Origin: Clonostachys chloroleuca
Lineage: Eukaryota > Ascomycota > Sordariomycetes > Hypocreales > Bionectriaceae
NCBI GenBank assembly: GCA_037952775.1
Contig: JBANAY010000003.1
Coordinates: 25,792,001-25,856,000 of the forward strand
Reading direction: 5' to 3'
Length of the DNA stretch: 64,000 nt
Part shown: positions 11,126 to 22,255 of the stretch, in pieces
Layout: every line of letters starts with the position of its first letter
Position numbering within the stretch: position 1 is the first letter of the stretch
Position numbers and translations under genes: made by a program
Notes under the pieces: model-generated
Database searches by the model: none
Told to the model about the DNA's origin: nothing
What the model saw: only the letters and a program-made list of their open reading frames with translations

Positions 11126-12336
11126 ATGGCTTTGACGAATTTGCCCCTCGACGTCCTCCATACAATATGCGAATGCCTCGACAGCCACCTTGATGTGACC
11201 AGCTTCCGCCTCGTCTGCCGGGCATTCGGCGACATTGGCCTCAAATTCCTCACCCCCTGGTGACTGTCGTGCCCACAGCGGAGAGCATCGCCCGGTTACG
11301 GGCCATTTCGCTGCATCCTGTTCTCAGACACCATGTATCCGGCGTCACGTTTCTGATAAACGTGTTTTACCCAGACGCCAACTACGACCACTGGCTGAAT
11401 CGGGTGCCGAGAAATCGCAATCTGCGAGATCTCGGGGGTCTATATTATCATTGGTATCGGGCTTGGAGAATTTATAAAAACCTGCTATCCGGACAGAGGA
11501 ATGCCTTCAGGGCACTGGGGCCTGCACAAGGCGTGGAGCAAGCTTGCCGGAGCCTGACCAACCTGGATCATCTGGAGATAGCAGAATCGTTCTATGAAGA
11601 AGATTACCTTCAGCAAAATGAGACATACAAATCACTCCTCCAATGGCTCCCCCGGTATAACGTACTTGAAGACCAGCCATTTTACCCTTTTAGTGCGGCG
11701 TCTTCTTACACTGGCCCCCCTGACGTCAAACCGTTGAAGGCATTCTTGCGTGCCATGACCGGCTCGAAAGTCCGAAACCTTCGGGTTAAGGTGCTGGACG
11801 TTGGGTTCTTCGGTGGTTATGAGACCAGGGGTGAATCTCATATGAGGGAGGGTCTTTCTCACCTCCGTGCCCTCGAGTTAAGACTCTGCGTCAACGACGA
11901 CAAATGGTGGGAGTCGATACCAGTGGCCAACCGGATTCTGTCCACGAACCGGTTGAGAGACTTTCTGTGCTTGGCAACACATCTTGAGAAGCTTCGAGTC
12001 ACATTCAAGTGGTATGCTTGGAAGAATGGGTACTCCCATGTCAAGATTGCCAATGTTCTCCCCAGACACACATGGCCTCACCTGCGAAGCCTCCAAATAG
12101 ACAGCATCGAAATAGTGGCATCTCACTTCTTAGACTTTATCAGCTCCCATCAAAGCACTCTCAAGCTCATGAGTTTGAGGGATTGCTTGCTGGCCAATGA
12201 CCCAGATCAGGGTTTAGAGGCGCCACGCAGCCGCTGGCCGGACGTCTTCGTGCCGCTCGTCTTTGACCCTCTGGATGTGCTCTCTCTTAGGGGCAGCTTC
12301 AAAATTTCCCAAGCACATGGTGAATTGACATGCTAG
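11126..12336 (+). CDS. F-box-like protein, reading frame broken once
   Basis: An F-box-type N-terminus starts at the ATG at 11126 (LPLDVLHTICECLDSHLDVT, then FRLVCRAFGDIGLKFLTP) and stops at a TGA at 11261. The next frame opens at once (from 11260, VTVVPTAESIARLRAISLHP) and runs for about 358 codons to 12336. This join, an F-box followed by the SxxxxARLxxIxxHP segment, is typical of fungal F-box proteins, so both parts look like one gene. One added base in the C5 run at 11253-11257 restores a single frame of about 404 aa. No splice pair explains the join. The body has LRR-like spacing of Leu but no clear repeats I can count. F-box proteins recruit substrates to SCF ubiquitin ligases; the substrate is unknown. 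It is either a young pseudogene or a base-call error. Confidence 0.65.
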
Positions 12337-12641
12337 GCTTGCTCCAGGATTTTGAGATCACTGTCGGCCAAGCGCTGGCGATTGTGATATGCTCGAGGGA
12401 GTTAGATTCTTTCCTGCAGGGCGAACTTGCAGGACGCGGGGATCTGAAAGCAGAAGCTGTCAAGAAAGCCCTGGTTGAAGATTTGACGGGCGAGCTCCAA
12501 AAGCAAAAAGGTTGGGGGAGAAGTAAGATACACATCAAAAAGATATTCGAGCTATTTGAAGTCCTTTGCAACGCTCAGGGAAAATGCTCCCGGTTGGGGG
12601 GCTTGGTGGCGGCGGCCAGGCGACTGTACGATCCTACCTGA
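12330..12641 (+). CDS. Small ORF overlapping the 3' end of the F-box-like gene
   Basis: A frame of 103 aa (MLGLLQDFEITVGQALAIVI at the start) overlaps the previous stop by 7 bases in another frame. Its composition looks coding: balanced hydrophobic and charged residues, predicted helices, and a Gly-Leu-Val-Ala-Ala-Ala-rich C-terminus. The frame is closed by TGA at 12321 just upstream, so it is either a separate small gene, an exon joined by an intron I could not place, or a relic. I do not recognise the family. Confidence 0.35.
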   Translation: MLGLLQDFEITVGQALAIVICSRELDSFLQGELAGRGDLKAEAVKKALVEDLTGELQKQKGWGRSKIHIKKIFELFEVLCNAQGKCSRLGGLVAAARRLYDPT

Positions 12642-13562
12642 GTTTTGATGAGATACTTTGTCTCAGCAACCATGATTTAGACCCTGAGGAGTAGCGATGG
12701 TGGCAAACATGTGCGCGAGTTTAGGGGGGAACGTCTGGGTCAGCTTGAACAACTATAGTGAAACTTTGGTTTGGCGTCATAACCGCACGGTCATCTTCAC
12801 ACAGTTTAACGAAAAAGAATTAATGATCATCTCGAAAGACTAATAGAAAGTTCGCGCCCAGATCTTCGCAGCTGTAATTATAAACTGATCTCACGGCCTT
12901 GACTCATCAACCGGAGTCGCGAACATGTATGACAGAGACTTGTGCGACATGTTAGGGGCTACCTTCGTTTCCCAACCAACTCCTCCTTGAAAATACGCCT
13001 AGAGCAATTACAGCAAGGCCAGTTCGTGTCCGGTACCATTGAGCCGAGACTGAGTTGAAGCTCTCAAAGATAGATTCGAATTCTAAGTTTTTCGGTAGGT
13101 TTTGAACGAGGAGCGGAGTGAGAGTTACTTCCCAAGCCGGGCACGGAGCGCTTATGCCATGAGTCACACCATTGACACAATATCCAACTCGTCATACAGC
13201 GGACACAGTCCAGCTGGCGAAATAAGAATAAGCTGAGAGCCTCCAGGCATGTGGTAACTATAATTCCCTAAACACGGAACGGGATTGGGCCAAGAACCAA
13301 AGCCTTCAGTGGGCCTGCCCCAAGGGTCGTCCCCCACCCGCCCATCGATAAAGGCCTGCCCCATATATTTTTTTTATCTCGTGCAAGGCTGTAGAAGCCA
13401 TGCCTCAAACCCAAATCGAGAGGGGCACCGAGAATAAATATCAGCCGTGATATCTCCAACCACCCGAGGCCCCGGCGGCTTCTTTCACAATCCTAGCCCT
13501 CCGTCTGCCAGACCTCCCGGTTACACAGTCACAAGCCTCGCACTTCTCCCTCCCCGCCGCCA
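12642..13562 (+). promoter_or_regulatory. Upstream region of RPC34
   Basis: No supported gene. Short frames occur on both strands but none looks like protein. The last 100 bp are pyrimidine-rich and precede the RPC34 start codon. Confidence 0.4.
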
Positions 13563-14826
13563 ATGGCGCCCTCGGCGGTCCCCAGGGCCGTGGCCACCAC
13601 CGCGCAGAATGACTCAGATGCTGCCAAACTCGCCGTCTGGAAGCAGGCCCTGTATGAGCGAGTCCAGGAGTCTGGTCGCGAGAACGACGCCTTCTCGCAG
13701 GACGACCTGATCGACCTCGGCGTCATCCCCAATGGCGACAAGATGCTCCTCATCCGGGTCGTGCAGGCCCTGAGCGACGACAAGCTCTTCGTGACTATGC
13801 GCGATGCCTCCAACAACATACTGTGGAAGTGGCGTGATGCTCAAGAGGCTCACAAGTATGTCCTTACTGTCCCCCGAATCCACTGGGCTTCATTAGCAGC
13901 AGTACACCCCAGGATCTCAATAGGCTAACATCCAGCTTTCGCATAGATACAAACAGTTGGACGACGAGCAGGCAATGGTCTACTCCCTGATCGACGACTC
14001 TGGAGGCGACGGCATATGGTCGCAGACCCTGCAGCGACGACTCAACATGCACGACTCGGTCCTCAAGACGGCCCTCAAGCACCTACAGACCAAGGGCCTG
14101 ATCGCGCCGTTCAAGAACGTCGAGCACCCCAACAAGAAGATGTACATCAAGGCATCCATTCAACCGAGCGACCGCGCGACAGGAGGGCCCTGGTACACGG
14201 ACCAGAACCTGGACGAGGCCTTCATCGAGGATCTGCAGCGGGTCGTGTTCGACTATGTGAAGAACCAGAGCAGCTACGTCAGCAAGCACAGCGGGGGCGC
14301 CCGGACCCAGACACCGTCCAAGGGCGTGGTGAAGGGGAATCCAGACCGGGGGAAGAAGCGCGACGCGAGGGAGATGAACGAGCCACCCGCAAAGGCAGTC
14401 AAGACGTCTACAGCCTCGGCACCTCGAGAGGCGGTCCTGCTCCCCCTCCCCGCTGGTTATACCGGGTACCCTACCGTCCGCGACATAGCTCGCCTGCTAT
14501 CCGCCAGCGGTATCACAAACAACACCATCTTGTCCGAATCGGATGTGAAGAAGCTGGTCGACGTCCTTGTCTGGGATAATCTTCTTGAGCCAATAAGGGT
14601 GGCCGGGAAGATTGGATACCGCGTGTCCAGGGTCTCGAAGCAGAGTACCGATGTATGGGCAGGGCGTGAGGACCCTACTGGTAGAGAGGGCCAGCCTGAG
14701 TCGTATCTCAGTCCGTACACCGAAGCTCCATGCGGCCGGTGTCCTGTATTTGATCTTTGTGAGGAAGGAGGGCCGGTAGGTCCGAGCAATTGTGAATACT
14801 TCAAAAAATGGCTAGGGATGGAATAA
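13563..14826 (+). CDS. rpc34: RNA polymerase III subunit RPC34 (RPC6)
   Basis: Exons 13563-13855 and 13947-14826 give 390 aa. RPC34 belongs to the RPC82-RPC34-RPC31 subcomplex of Pol III, which opens the promoter and contacts TFIIIB during transcription of tRNA and 5S genes. The N-terminal half contains two winged-helix domains; the second holds QTLQRRLNMHDSVLKTALKH and KGLIAPFKNVEHPNKKMY. The linker at about 235-285 is basic and low complexity. The C-terminus has CGRCPVFDLC and a later Cys in SNCEYFKKWL, the four-cysteine Fe-S cluster signature of this family. The intron (91 nt) has a GTATGT donor; the junction restores HKYKQLDDEQ. Confidence 0.95.
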
Positions 14827-15196
14827 AAGCATAGACACAAAAGCATGATCACCCTCTGTTGCTCTCTTCATATGGGTAGTTTGAGAGTTACATATGTCTG
14901 TATGATATTTCTGGCGTTTAGGCGGCAATGGGTAAATTTGGGACAAGAGCGGTTAGGGTGGTTTCTGCACTGAATTTCCAAGTTACGTGGCATACGAGTG
15001 TCAACAGTGGCATGTAGTCATGATAAAGTCTTCACAATTCGGTGCTTTATTGGTCAGATCAAATGAACTATGAGTCGATGACCATAAGCGATGACGTTCC
15101 TGAACTATCTCGCCTCCATTTTCTTTCCGTTTCTGGAATAAGAAGTTGACGTGTATGTGTAGGATACATGTACTCTGTCCGGAATTGCGCACCAGC
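14827..15196. other. Convergent 3' region of RPC34 and cyclophilin
   Basis: Between two converging genes; no coding signal. Expected to hold both 3' UTRs. Confidence 0.45.
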
Positions 15197-16112
15197 TTAG
15201 AGGGCACCAGACTTGACAATGGTGGGGCGCTTGCTGTACTTGATGCTGCCGCTGCCAGAGCCAGTAGCCTCAAGGGCCTTGACGATGTTGAGGCCCTCCT
15301 CGTCAGCGACCTCGCCGAAAACGACGTGGCGACCGTTCAACCAAGAGGTGACAACGGTGGTGATGAAGAACTGAGAGCCGTTGCTATATTTTAAAGGTAA
15401 GCATTCATGCATGAAATACGATGATGGGGTTAACGAACGTGTTGGGACCAGCGTTGGCCATGGACAGCAGACCGGGCTTGTCGTGGGTGAGCTTGAAGTT
15501 CTCATCAGCGAACTTCTCGCCGTAGATGGACTTGCCACCAGTGCCCTATTTAAACAGTGAGCCCGAGTTATGAGGTAGAGGGAGCGGGGATGCTTCATAC
15601 GTTGCCACGGGTGAAGTCACCACCCTGGAGCATGAAGTCGGGGATGATGCGGTGGAAAGAAGAGCCTTCGTAGCCGAAGCCCTTCTCACCAGTGCAGAGA
15701 GCACGGAAGTTCGCGGTGGTCTTGGGGACCACATCGTCGAAGAGGTTGAAGGTGATGCGGCCGGACTGGGCTGTTTGGGATGATTCGTCAGCTTTGCCGA
15801 ACTCAATTACGTTCAAGAAGTAAGCGGGGCAGGAACGGCAAAAACATCAAGGTTGCCATCACAACCGATTGACAAATTCATCAAAGCTCCGTTGGAAATC
15901 AATTCCATGCCTTCAATTGGGCTTATTGAAGCTCAGAAGGGGAAAGAAGAATCGAGCGAGCTATTGCCCGAGGTGTTTACCTACCCTTCACGGTGCTGGT
16001 GGGCTTGCCACCCTGGAAGACCGGGCCCTCCCACTCGACATCGAAAAAGCTTGAAATAGTGTCAGTTTGATGATTGAAGAGAGAGAAGGGGGTGAACTTA
16101 CACCTTAGACAT
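15197..16112 (-). CDS. cypA: Peptidyl-prolyl cis-trans isomerase, cyclophilin A type
   Basis: Exons 16112-16102, 16049-15985, 15770-15601, 15545-15439 and 15383-15197 give 179 aa. Cyclophilins catalyse proline isomerisation during folding, and fungal cyclophilin A is the cytosolic receptor for cyclosporin A. The core is intact: [15 protein letters not shown] with the catalytic Arg, GSQFFITT, and the Trp of [13 protein letters not shown] that contacts cyclosporin. The first exon is only 11 nt (MSKV) and is fixed by the family N-terminus MSKVFFDVE. After it, this protein has a short insertion ([20 protein letters not shown]) relative to typical 164-172 aa forms. The donor at 15438 is GTTCGT, weaker than its neighbours, but the join PNTNGSQ is conserved. 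Five exons in 916 bp is dense. Confidence 0.95.
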
Positions 16113-17591
16113 GGCTGCGTTTGTAGATGAAAAGAATCGAACGGTGCGGAAAGAAGAGTTGGAGGATGCAAGTTTGGGGAGGATGGAAGATTTGGCAGAA
16201 GCGCAGAGGTTATGGCGGGGTAGGAGGGGTTGCAAGAGTGTTGGACGCATTGTGAGGAAGCTGAAGGGGCAAAATTGTTAGCGTCGGAGCTCTTTCGGTG
16301 TCCAATGAAAAGCGCGAAATTGTGGAAACAGTGGGTATTGTGGATCCTATTGTGCAGATCACGTGCATAAGCTGCACCAGCTCCCTCAATCAGAGCTGGA
16401 GCTCAAGATGAGGTCACCGTCGCCTAGGGGTTGCGTCTCTGCCTCCACAGCGCAAATACCTACAGGGCCTCGGGCAGCCGGATTCAGGTATGAGGGACTT
16501 GATCCCACTGTAACAGCGGTGCAAGGCAAGGCAAGGGAAGTGGGAGGGGAGTGTACTGCCATGCCATTGTCATGCCAAAAGTCCAAGGGGGATTGGATCC
16601 AGTACCAGTATAGCTCGAGGTGCCTCGAGCTCCCTCCGCCTATCAACCCTCGCATGCTCCCACTTGAGAAATGTCAGTGCGAGCCGGCTTCACCCGCACC
16701 AATGCTTCTCGTACGCGAGGGCACGGATGCGGGTATGGGCCAATTGATTTGTTGGGTTGTGTTGAAAGCCAGCGCAGCTTCAAAAGGGATGGCTTTTCAG
16801 CTTCTTTCTGAACTCCCTCGAGCGAGACAAAGGAACTGCACTGGCAGCAACGATATCAGAATGAAAGGAAAACGTATAGCTACGTACCTTGGAAGCTGCA
16901 AGATTGGTATTGAAAAGATGGGAGAGTAAAAGTACAATAGAATTGGATTACAGAACGAGACTCGTGGACCTAAAACTCGAAACAATAGCAATGGCGGTAT
17001 TCGAAGCTTCAAGAAAACTTTGGCTAGAATTCAACCAAATATGAATGCACCGCCTTATGGCCTGAAGTCTCAGGTGCTTAGCGCTACCCATTGGCCTAGA
17101 AATAGTGTCCGCGCTGTCCATTACGCATCAACCCCGGACAGGGGTGCCGAATGGGGATCTCCGTAGACATAGTGCTCGAGAAATACCTTTGTCTGTCTCG
17201 AGTATCATTAGGATCGAGCGACGGTTAGTTGGAAACCGGAAGTCGGACCAACTCAGAACCTTAAGTAACCACTTAGTATTTCCCTTGGCTTACCATCTTG
17301 AGGCTAAAACAAGCAAAATTTTTAATTCAAGGGTACCTCCGATCAAACGACGACGCCACCGTTATCGTGAATTATGTCACGTGCTGATAAGCCCCCTGAG
17401 AGCCCAATCTATTTCCAAGTCCCAACCTCTAATTGAGGTTAGCTGGCCTGGAGATATTGCGAAAGCCTCTGGACGGTGTACCGAATCGTCTACCCGTCGT
17501 CAACCGCTGCACGTTTATTATTCTCATCCACTTCTCTCTTGGTTTATCCTTTGTTGGTTTATTTATTTATTGCCTCCCCAGAGATTTCAGT
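16113..17591. promoter_or_regulatory. Divergent promoter region of cyclophilin A and epsin
   Basis: The two flanking genes point away from each other, so both promoters lie here. CACGTG palindromes occur at 16360-16365 (248 bp upstream of cypA) and 17378-17383 (209 bp upstream of the epsin ATG), each preceded by T (TCACGTG). An open frame of 188 codons at 16363-16929 has no family resemblance and is not called. Confidence 0.5.
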
Positions 17592-19407
17592 ATGGATTTG
17601 AACGATCTGAAGAATCAGGTCTCCAACCTGACATTGTATGACCTCAAGGCTGGCTTCCGAAAGGCACAAAATGGTAAGGCCCTCCAGGCGCCTGCTCTGG
17701 CTATACGGCTGCTAAATTTCTCCTAGCTGTCATGAATTACACAGAGATGGAGGCCAAGGTATGTTGCGACAGACGCCGATGACCGAACGATACAGTGGAC
17801 TGATTGGCTGCCAAGGTGCGAGAGGCCACGAACAACGAGCCCTGGGGCGCATCGTCAACTACGATGCAGGAAATCGCCAATGGCACGTTCAACTAGTATG
17901 TTGTCCCTGGGTACCGCAGCGCGACAAACAGCAAGACTAACGTGTCCAAAACAGCCAAACACTCAACGAAATCATGCCTATGATCTATCGCCGGTTCACC
18001 GAAAAGGCCGCCGAAGAATGGCGCCAAATTTACAAGGCCCTACAGCTGCTCGAGTTCCTTATCAAGCATGGCTCTGAGCGAGTTATCGACGATGCTCGCG
18101 GTCATTTAACACTACTCAAGATGCTCCGCCAGTTCCATTTCATTGACCAGAATGGCAAAGATCAAGGAATCAACGTTAGAAACCGAGCCAAAGAGCTTGC
18201 GGAACTTCTCAGCGATGTAGACCGCATTCGATCCGAGCGTAAGAAGGCTCGTGCTTCAAAGAACAAATACACCGGTGTCGAGGGCGGTACAGGGGGCTTC
18301 TCTTCTGGGGGTTTCTCCTCTGGAGGCTTCTCCTCGGGCAGTGGCGGCGGTCGCTTTGGGGGATTCGGCAGCGAGTCCGGTGGATATGGTGGTGGCGGCA
18401 GCTCTACCAACTTTGGTGGCTTCTCCGGCGGCGTCTATGGTGATGGTGGAGGCTTCGGTGGGCAGACGGGTGAGTATCGCGAGGGCGGAGGTCGATCGGA
18501 TGGATTTGAGGAGTACGACGAATTCGATGAGGATGACCGACCAGCAAAGCCCGCCAAACAAGAGCGGGCAAGCGCAAAGAAGCCTGAACCAACACCCGAA
18601 CCACCCAAGAAGCAGCCCGAGGTCGATCTGTTCTCCTTCGACGAACCGGCGCAGTCAGCACCGGCACCAACGAACTCGGGCTTCTCGGCCTTGGCTGGTC
18701 CAAGTTCGGCCGCTGCACCTGCTCAAAATGACGACGATGAATTCGATGATTTCCAGTCGGCCGCACCCGCTGCTCCGGCTGTTCAGCAGAACAAGCCAGC
18801 TGCTTTCGCCCAGCCTTTACAGCCGGCCGTGACCTCGACGGCCTCTACCACGGCCCAGTTTGCTGCACCACAACCCCAGTCCGCTCCACAGCAATTCAAC
18901 ATCAATCAGATGGTCAGCAAGTCCTCCATCTCACCTGCGCCTAGCAACTCTGGCACCCCTGGAGTCAACTACTCTGCGTTCAGTGTTCCGCCTGCCGCTG
19001 CTCCGGCCCAAGGAATTCAGCCAAAGCCTGCTGGGTACCAGCCCTCGGGGCCCAACTATTTTGGCACAGTCAGTGCCCAAAGCGGTCAACCAACTCAGTC
19101 ATCCAACTTCTCCAGCTTTTCGTCGATGTCCAACAGCAGCAACTATGCGCCAACCACGATGGCCAACATGAAGCCAGTTGTCAGCTCCGCTGCGAAGCCT
19201 GCTGCTCCTGCGGGTGGTGACGCCTTTGGTGCATTATGGGGCAAGGCTAGTGCCGGTATCAAGAAGGGCGAGACGTCAGCCCCAGGTCCGGCAATGGGCC
19301 AGCTGGCAAAGGAGAAGAGCAGCGCCGGCATCTGGGGTGCCCCAGCTAGCTCAATAGGAGGTGCTCCAGCCAACACTGGCTCTGCCTCTGGTGATTTGCT
19401 CGGCTGA
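17592..19407 (+). CDS. ent3: ENTH-domain protein, epsin of Ent3 / epsinR type
   Basis: Exons 17592-17673, 17727-17758, 17816-17895 and 17955-19407 give 548 aa. Residues 1 to about 150 form the ENTH domain (YTEMEAKVREATNNEPWG, MPMIYRRFTEKAAEEWRQIY, LEFLIKHGSERVIDDAR), which binds phosphoinositides. A Gly/Ser-rich stretch with three GGFSSG repeats follows, then acidic-Phe motifs (DEFDEDD, DLFSFDE, DDDEFDDFQ) of the kind that bind clathrin adaptor ears, then a Pro/Ala/Gln/Ser-rich tail. The conserved block up to NKYTGVEGG is that of fungal Ent3-like proteins, which act with AP-1/GGA adaptors in trans-Golgi to endosome traffic. Exon 2 is 32 nt, and every junction restores the conserved ENTH sequence. 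The start codon sits at the family N-terminus MDLNDLKNQV. Confidence 0.93.
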
Positions 19408-21117
19408 GCCTGAGATGGGAATATTTAGCCTCCACTCCGAGTGCATAATAGTATATGAAAGATGGCATACCTACGGCCCTCGGCAGGGTTAGAATGTTGA
19501 CAACCGGCGGTAGCAGGGGAGCATATTTGATGTAATGATTCTTAGATAGGCGTATCGGCGCACAAAACATATGAACTTTACCTAAATCTGTGGTCTCGCA
19601 TATCCCTGCACAAGTTTACTACAGTTACTTCAGTCACCACCCAAGTGACTCAATTCGGCATGTTGCATCGCCTACAGATCAGTATCTATGGGTCTTGAAA
19701 CAAAGAAAACAGGCTCGCGGACAAGAGTTGAGCAGGCTTTTGGATCACCAGTACCTAGGCTCTGGGCCGATGGGCCTGGCGGAACAGTAGCCGTGCCTTG
19801 ACTAGCGAACGCCCGTCTTTCATTCCATGCCACCATGGCTGCCGTGAACCAATGGCAGCTACGGGTCAGGCAGTGGCCTGCAGATGCTCCAACGCGAATA
19901 GCGTAGTACATCAGGGATGCGGCTTGAATACGAGAATCAGAAGCTGAACAAGCGTGGCTTGCAGGGATCGTACCAAATCGAAATTGAGCAGCCTAGCCGC
20001 GTACCATTTCGCTGACTAGGCCCTTCGCAGCCAGTTAGAAGAGCTGCCGTCCATGTTGAGGTCCTGAAACGCCGACTACAGGTACAATGCGCCATTGGGA
20101 GAGAAGGAGCTCCATCAGCGCGGCTATCAGGGTTGCAGCCGGATCCACTCTCATGACAGGAGCCACTTTTACTGTTCAAGCAGCATAACCGCAGGAGCCT
20201 TCCATTGGCCAGCGCCTGGTGGGGACGGGAGGCCGGGCGCGCTTAACTTTGATGTGTAAATTGTGGGTGGCATTTCCTATGCCTGAGAGCAACCGCTTCA
20301 TGCGCCAGATTTATGGACCTTTCCAAGGTCCTATCCAGCTTCATCGGTCTTATTGGCCTTGACCAGCGGCTACCACAACAAACGATGGCGTGCCGGGCTA
20401 TTTTCCGAAACACCGGAACCTGGTTGCCTTGACGTTGACGTGCACAACCTTCGGAGCTTTACCATCTAGAGTGAAGCCCCAACTGCCACAGGCCCACGGA
20501 TTGGTGTCGACGGGATATCGCTTGAAACCTGTCCCGGCTGGGCGGCTACTAGCTATGCGTATTCCAGGTTGAACTGTTCTGTATTTGGAAAATATCAGCA
20601 GTGGCTGCGACAAGGGAGAATCACAAACGCCATGTACGAAAGGCTCCAGGACTTGCTTGCGTGTCTGGTATGACAAGGCGCGTATAAAGATAGATCGGCA
20701 TCCTCACCAACTGAAGACTTCTTCTTTCCCATCAAGCATCACAACCAACAACGAGATCTTTCCTATTATCTCTTTTCTTTTTTCCTTTATTTCCTTGGGT
20801 ATTCCCTTTGTCCTGTCTTCTCTGTGTCTCACTCAGCATTGGGCCGGTTCACTCTGCTTTTACGATAGCATCAAGTCCCGTCCTAACACTCACGACAAAA
20901 GCGCTGGTCCTTTTGCCGTGTTTCTCTACTGTCTCTCCATATCTCATTATCTTTCAATCCCCATTCGCCTCTGGCGGATCCCTTTGACAAGATTCCTTCC
21001 CCGGTTGCCTCGCCCGCAGCCACTGTCCCTTTCTACTCTAAGAAATTCCCCCTTTCCACGGCTAACCAGCCTTCACGACCAAAACTTTCCTTGATCACCC
21101 CTCATTCTATTGCCAAG
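19408..21117 (+). other. Intergenic region and long pyrimidine-rich leader of the MARVEL-like gene
   Basis: No supported gene in 19,408-20,700. From about 20,700 to 21,110 the strand is strongly CT-rich with many TTTCCT and CTCTC tracts, which looks like the promoter and 5' leader of the downstream membrane protein gene. A long leader open frame there (20,585-21,094) is low-complexity Ser/Leu/Pro and unlikely to be translated. Confidence 0.45.
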
Positions 21118-21763
21118 ATGACTGCTCACCCAGCTCTCGGCGCCTTGGGCTACACCTACTCGGCCATGCGAGTCATGCAGGGTATCTCGCTCCTCACCAT
21201 CATCGGCCTCGCTGCCAATTTCATCAGTGAGGCCGTCAATGCTGGCTACCATGCTCCATCGGCTCTTGTCGGCACACTGGTTGTGGTAAGTGAAAAAAGA
21301 TCTTCGGTGCGGCACTTCGGCGTAATTCCAGCATCAACTAACATGGGTGGGAACGCAGGCATGCTTGGCGGCCATCTACATCGCGATCAACTACATTCTT
21401 TACTGGGACTACATGCTCCCCATGCTCATCGCCACGGGTGCCGACGCCCTGGTCCTAATCATGGTCATCGTCGTTGCCGTCCTCGTCGGCAAGCCCGTCA
21501 GCTACCTCAAGTGCCACGAATTCAGCGACAACGGCAACACGGCCAACTTCATCACGTCGGTGTACACCAACGCCAAGAACGCCAACAGCAACGTCTTCAC
21601 CTGGGTCGACCCCGACAAGACGGCCTGCTACGAGGTCAAGGCCGTATGGGGCCTCAGCATCGCCCTGTGCATCCTCTTCGCCTTCTCAGCCATCACCTCC
21701 ATCTGCCTCTGGCGCCGCCTGAAGCCCAGCACGGCGGCCGCCCCCAAGGACGTCGAGCAATGA
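21118..21763 (+). CDS. Four-helix membrane protein, MARVEL-like
   Basis: Exons 21118-21285 and 21359-21763 encode 190 aa. Four hydrophobic helices are visible: about residues 13-33, 48-72, 76-100 and 155-178, with an extracytoplasmic loop between helices 3 and 4 that holds two Cys (KCHEF and TACYEV) which may pair. This topology and the short tails fit the fungal MARVEL-like membrane-associating family, whose members sit in cell-surface or vesicle membranes; the exact role is unknown. The intron (73 nt) has a GTAAGT donor. The second exon is very GC-rich with C-ending codons. The frame ends in a single TGA, after which it stays open for 163 more codons (see the next entry). Confidence 0.8.
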
Positions 21764-22255
21764 GGGTCCAGCCGTGGGGACCAATTTGGGAGTGCAGTGC
21801 CAGTGCCGGCCGCCCCTCAGCCAGCACGGCTAAGGGGTGGCCAGAGCCTAGGCACGATGGCAATGGCAAGGCGAGAGAGGAGCTTCGAGTCTGGGTACTG
21901 CTCCTCAGAGGATGAGAACGGGCTCAAGCTTTACGTGGCAGCAGCCCCTCAGCCACAATCTCGCTCCTCGCCTCCCTCCCGGGACTCCACGGCCGATGAA
22001 CATGAGTTGATTCGGCCTCGCGAGCGACCTCCGCGAGCCGTCAAGAAGCTGCCGCAAATCATTGTTCCTCCACCAATCCCTGCTGCGCAGGACGGTCCAC
22101 CTACCCCTCCGCCCAAGAGTCCATTCTTAGAACTCATCCACGCTAAGAGGAAGACAATCATGGAGAGGATTGAGGGCTGGTGGGACCTCAACCTGCTGGA
22201 GAAGAGGCAGACGTTGCTTAAGGGAGGTGGGTCGCCTCTGCGTCGAAAGTTCTGA
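21764..22255 (+). CDS. Open in-frame tail after the TGA of the MARVEL-like gene, or separate small gene
   Basis: After the TGA at 21761-21763 the same frame continues for 163 sense codons to a stop at 22253-22255. The segment reads like protein: a motif RSFESGYCSSEDENGLKL, Pro-rich stretches (VPPPIPAA, PPTPPPK), then a basic, Trp-containing C-terminus (MERIEGWWDLNLLEKRQTLL). Alternative starts are the ATGs at 21857 and 21863, which would give a separate protein of about 132 aa only 93 bp downstream of the first stop. The codon following TGA is GGG, not the CTA known to favour readthrough in fungi. I cannot tell whether this is a cytosolic tail behind a nonsense mutation or sequence error, a readthrough extension, or its own gene. 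Confidence 0.45.
   Translation, partial: GSSRGDQFGSAVPVPAAPQPARLRGGQSLGTMAMARRERSFESGYCSSEDENGLKLYVAAAPQPQSRSSPPSRDSTADEHELIRPRERPPRAVKKLPQIIVPPPIPAAQDGPPTPPPKSPFLELIHAKRKTIMERIEGWWDLNLLEKRQTLLKGGGSPLRRKF

Noticed and set aside
16363..16929. Plus-strand frame of 188 codons between cyclophilin and epsin
   Set aside because: No family resemblance or domain-like pattern; it sits in a divergent promoter region. Kept only as a remote possibility.
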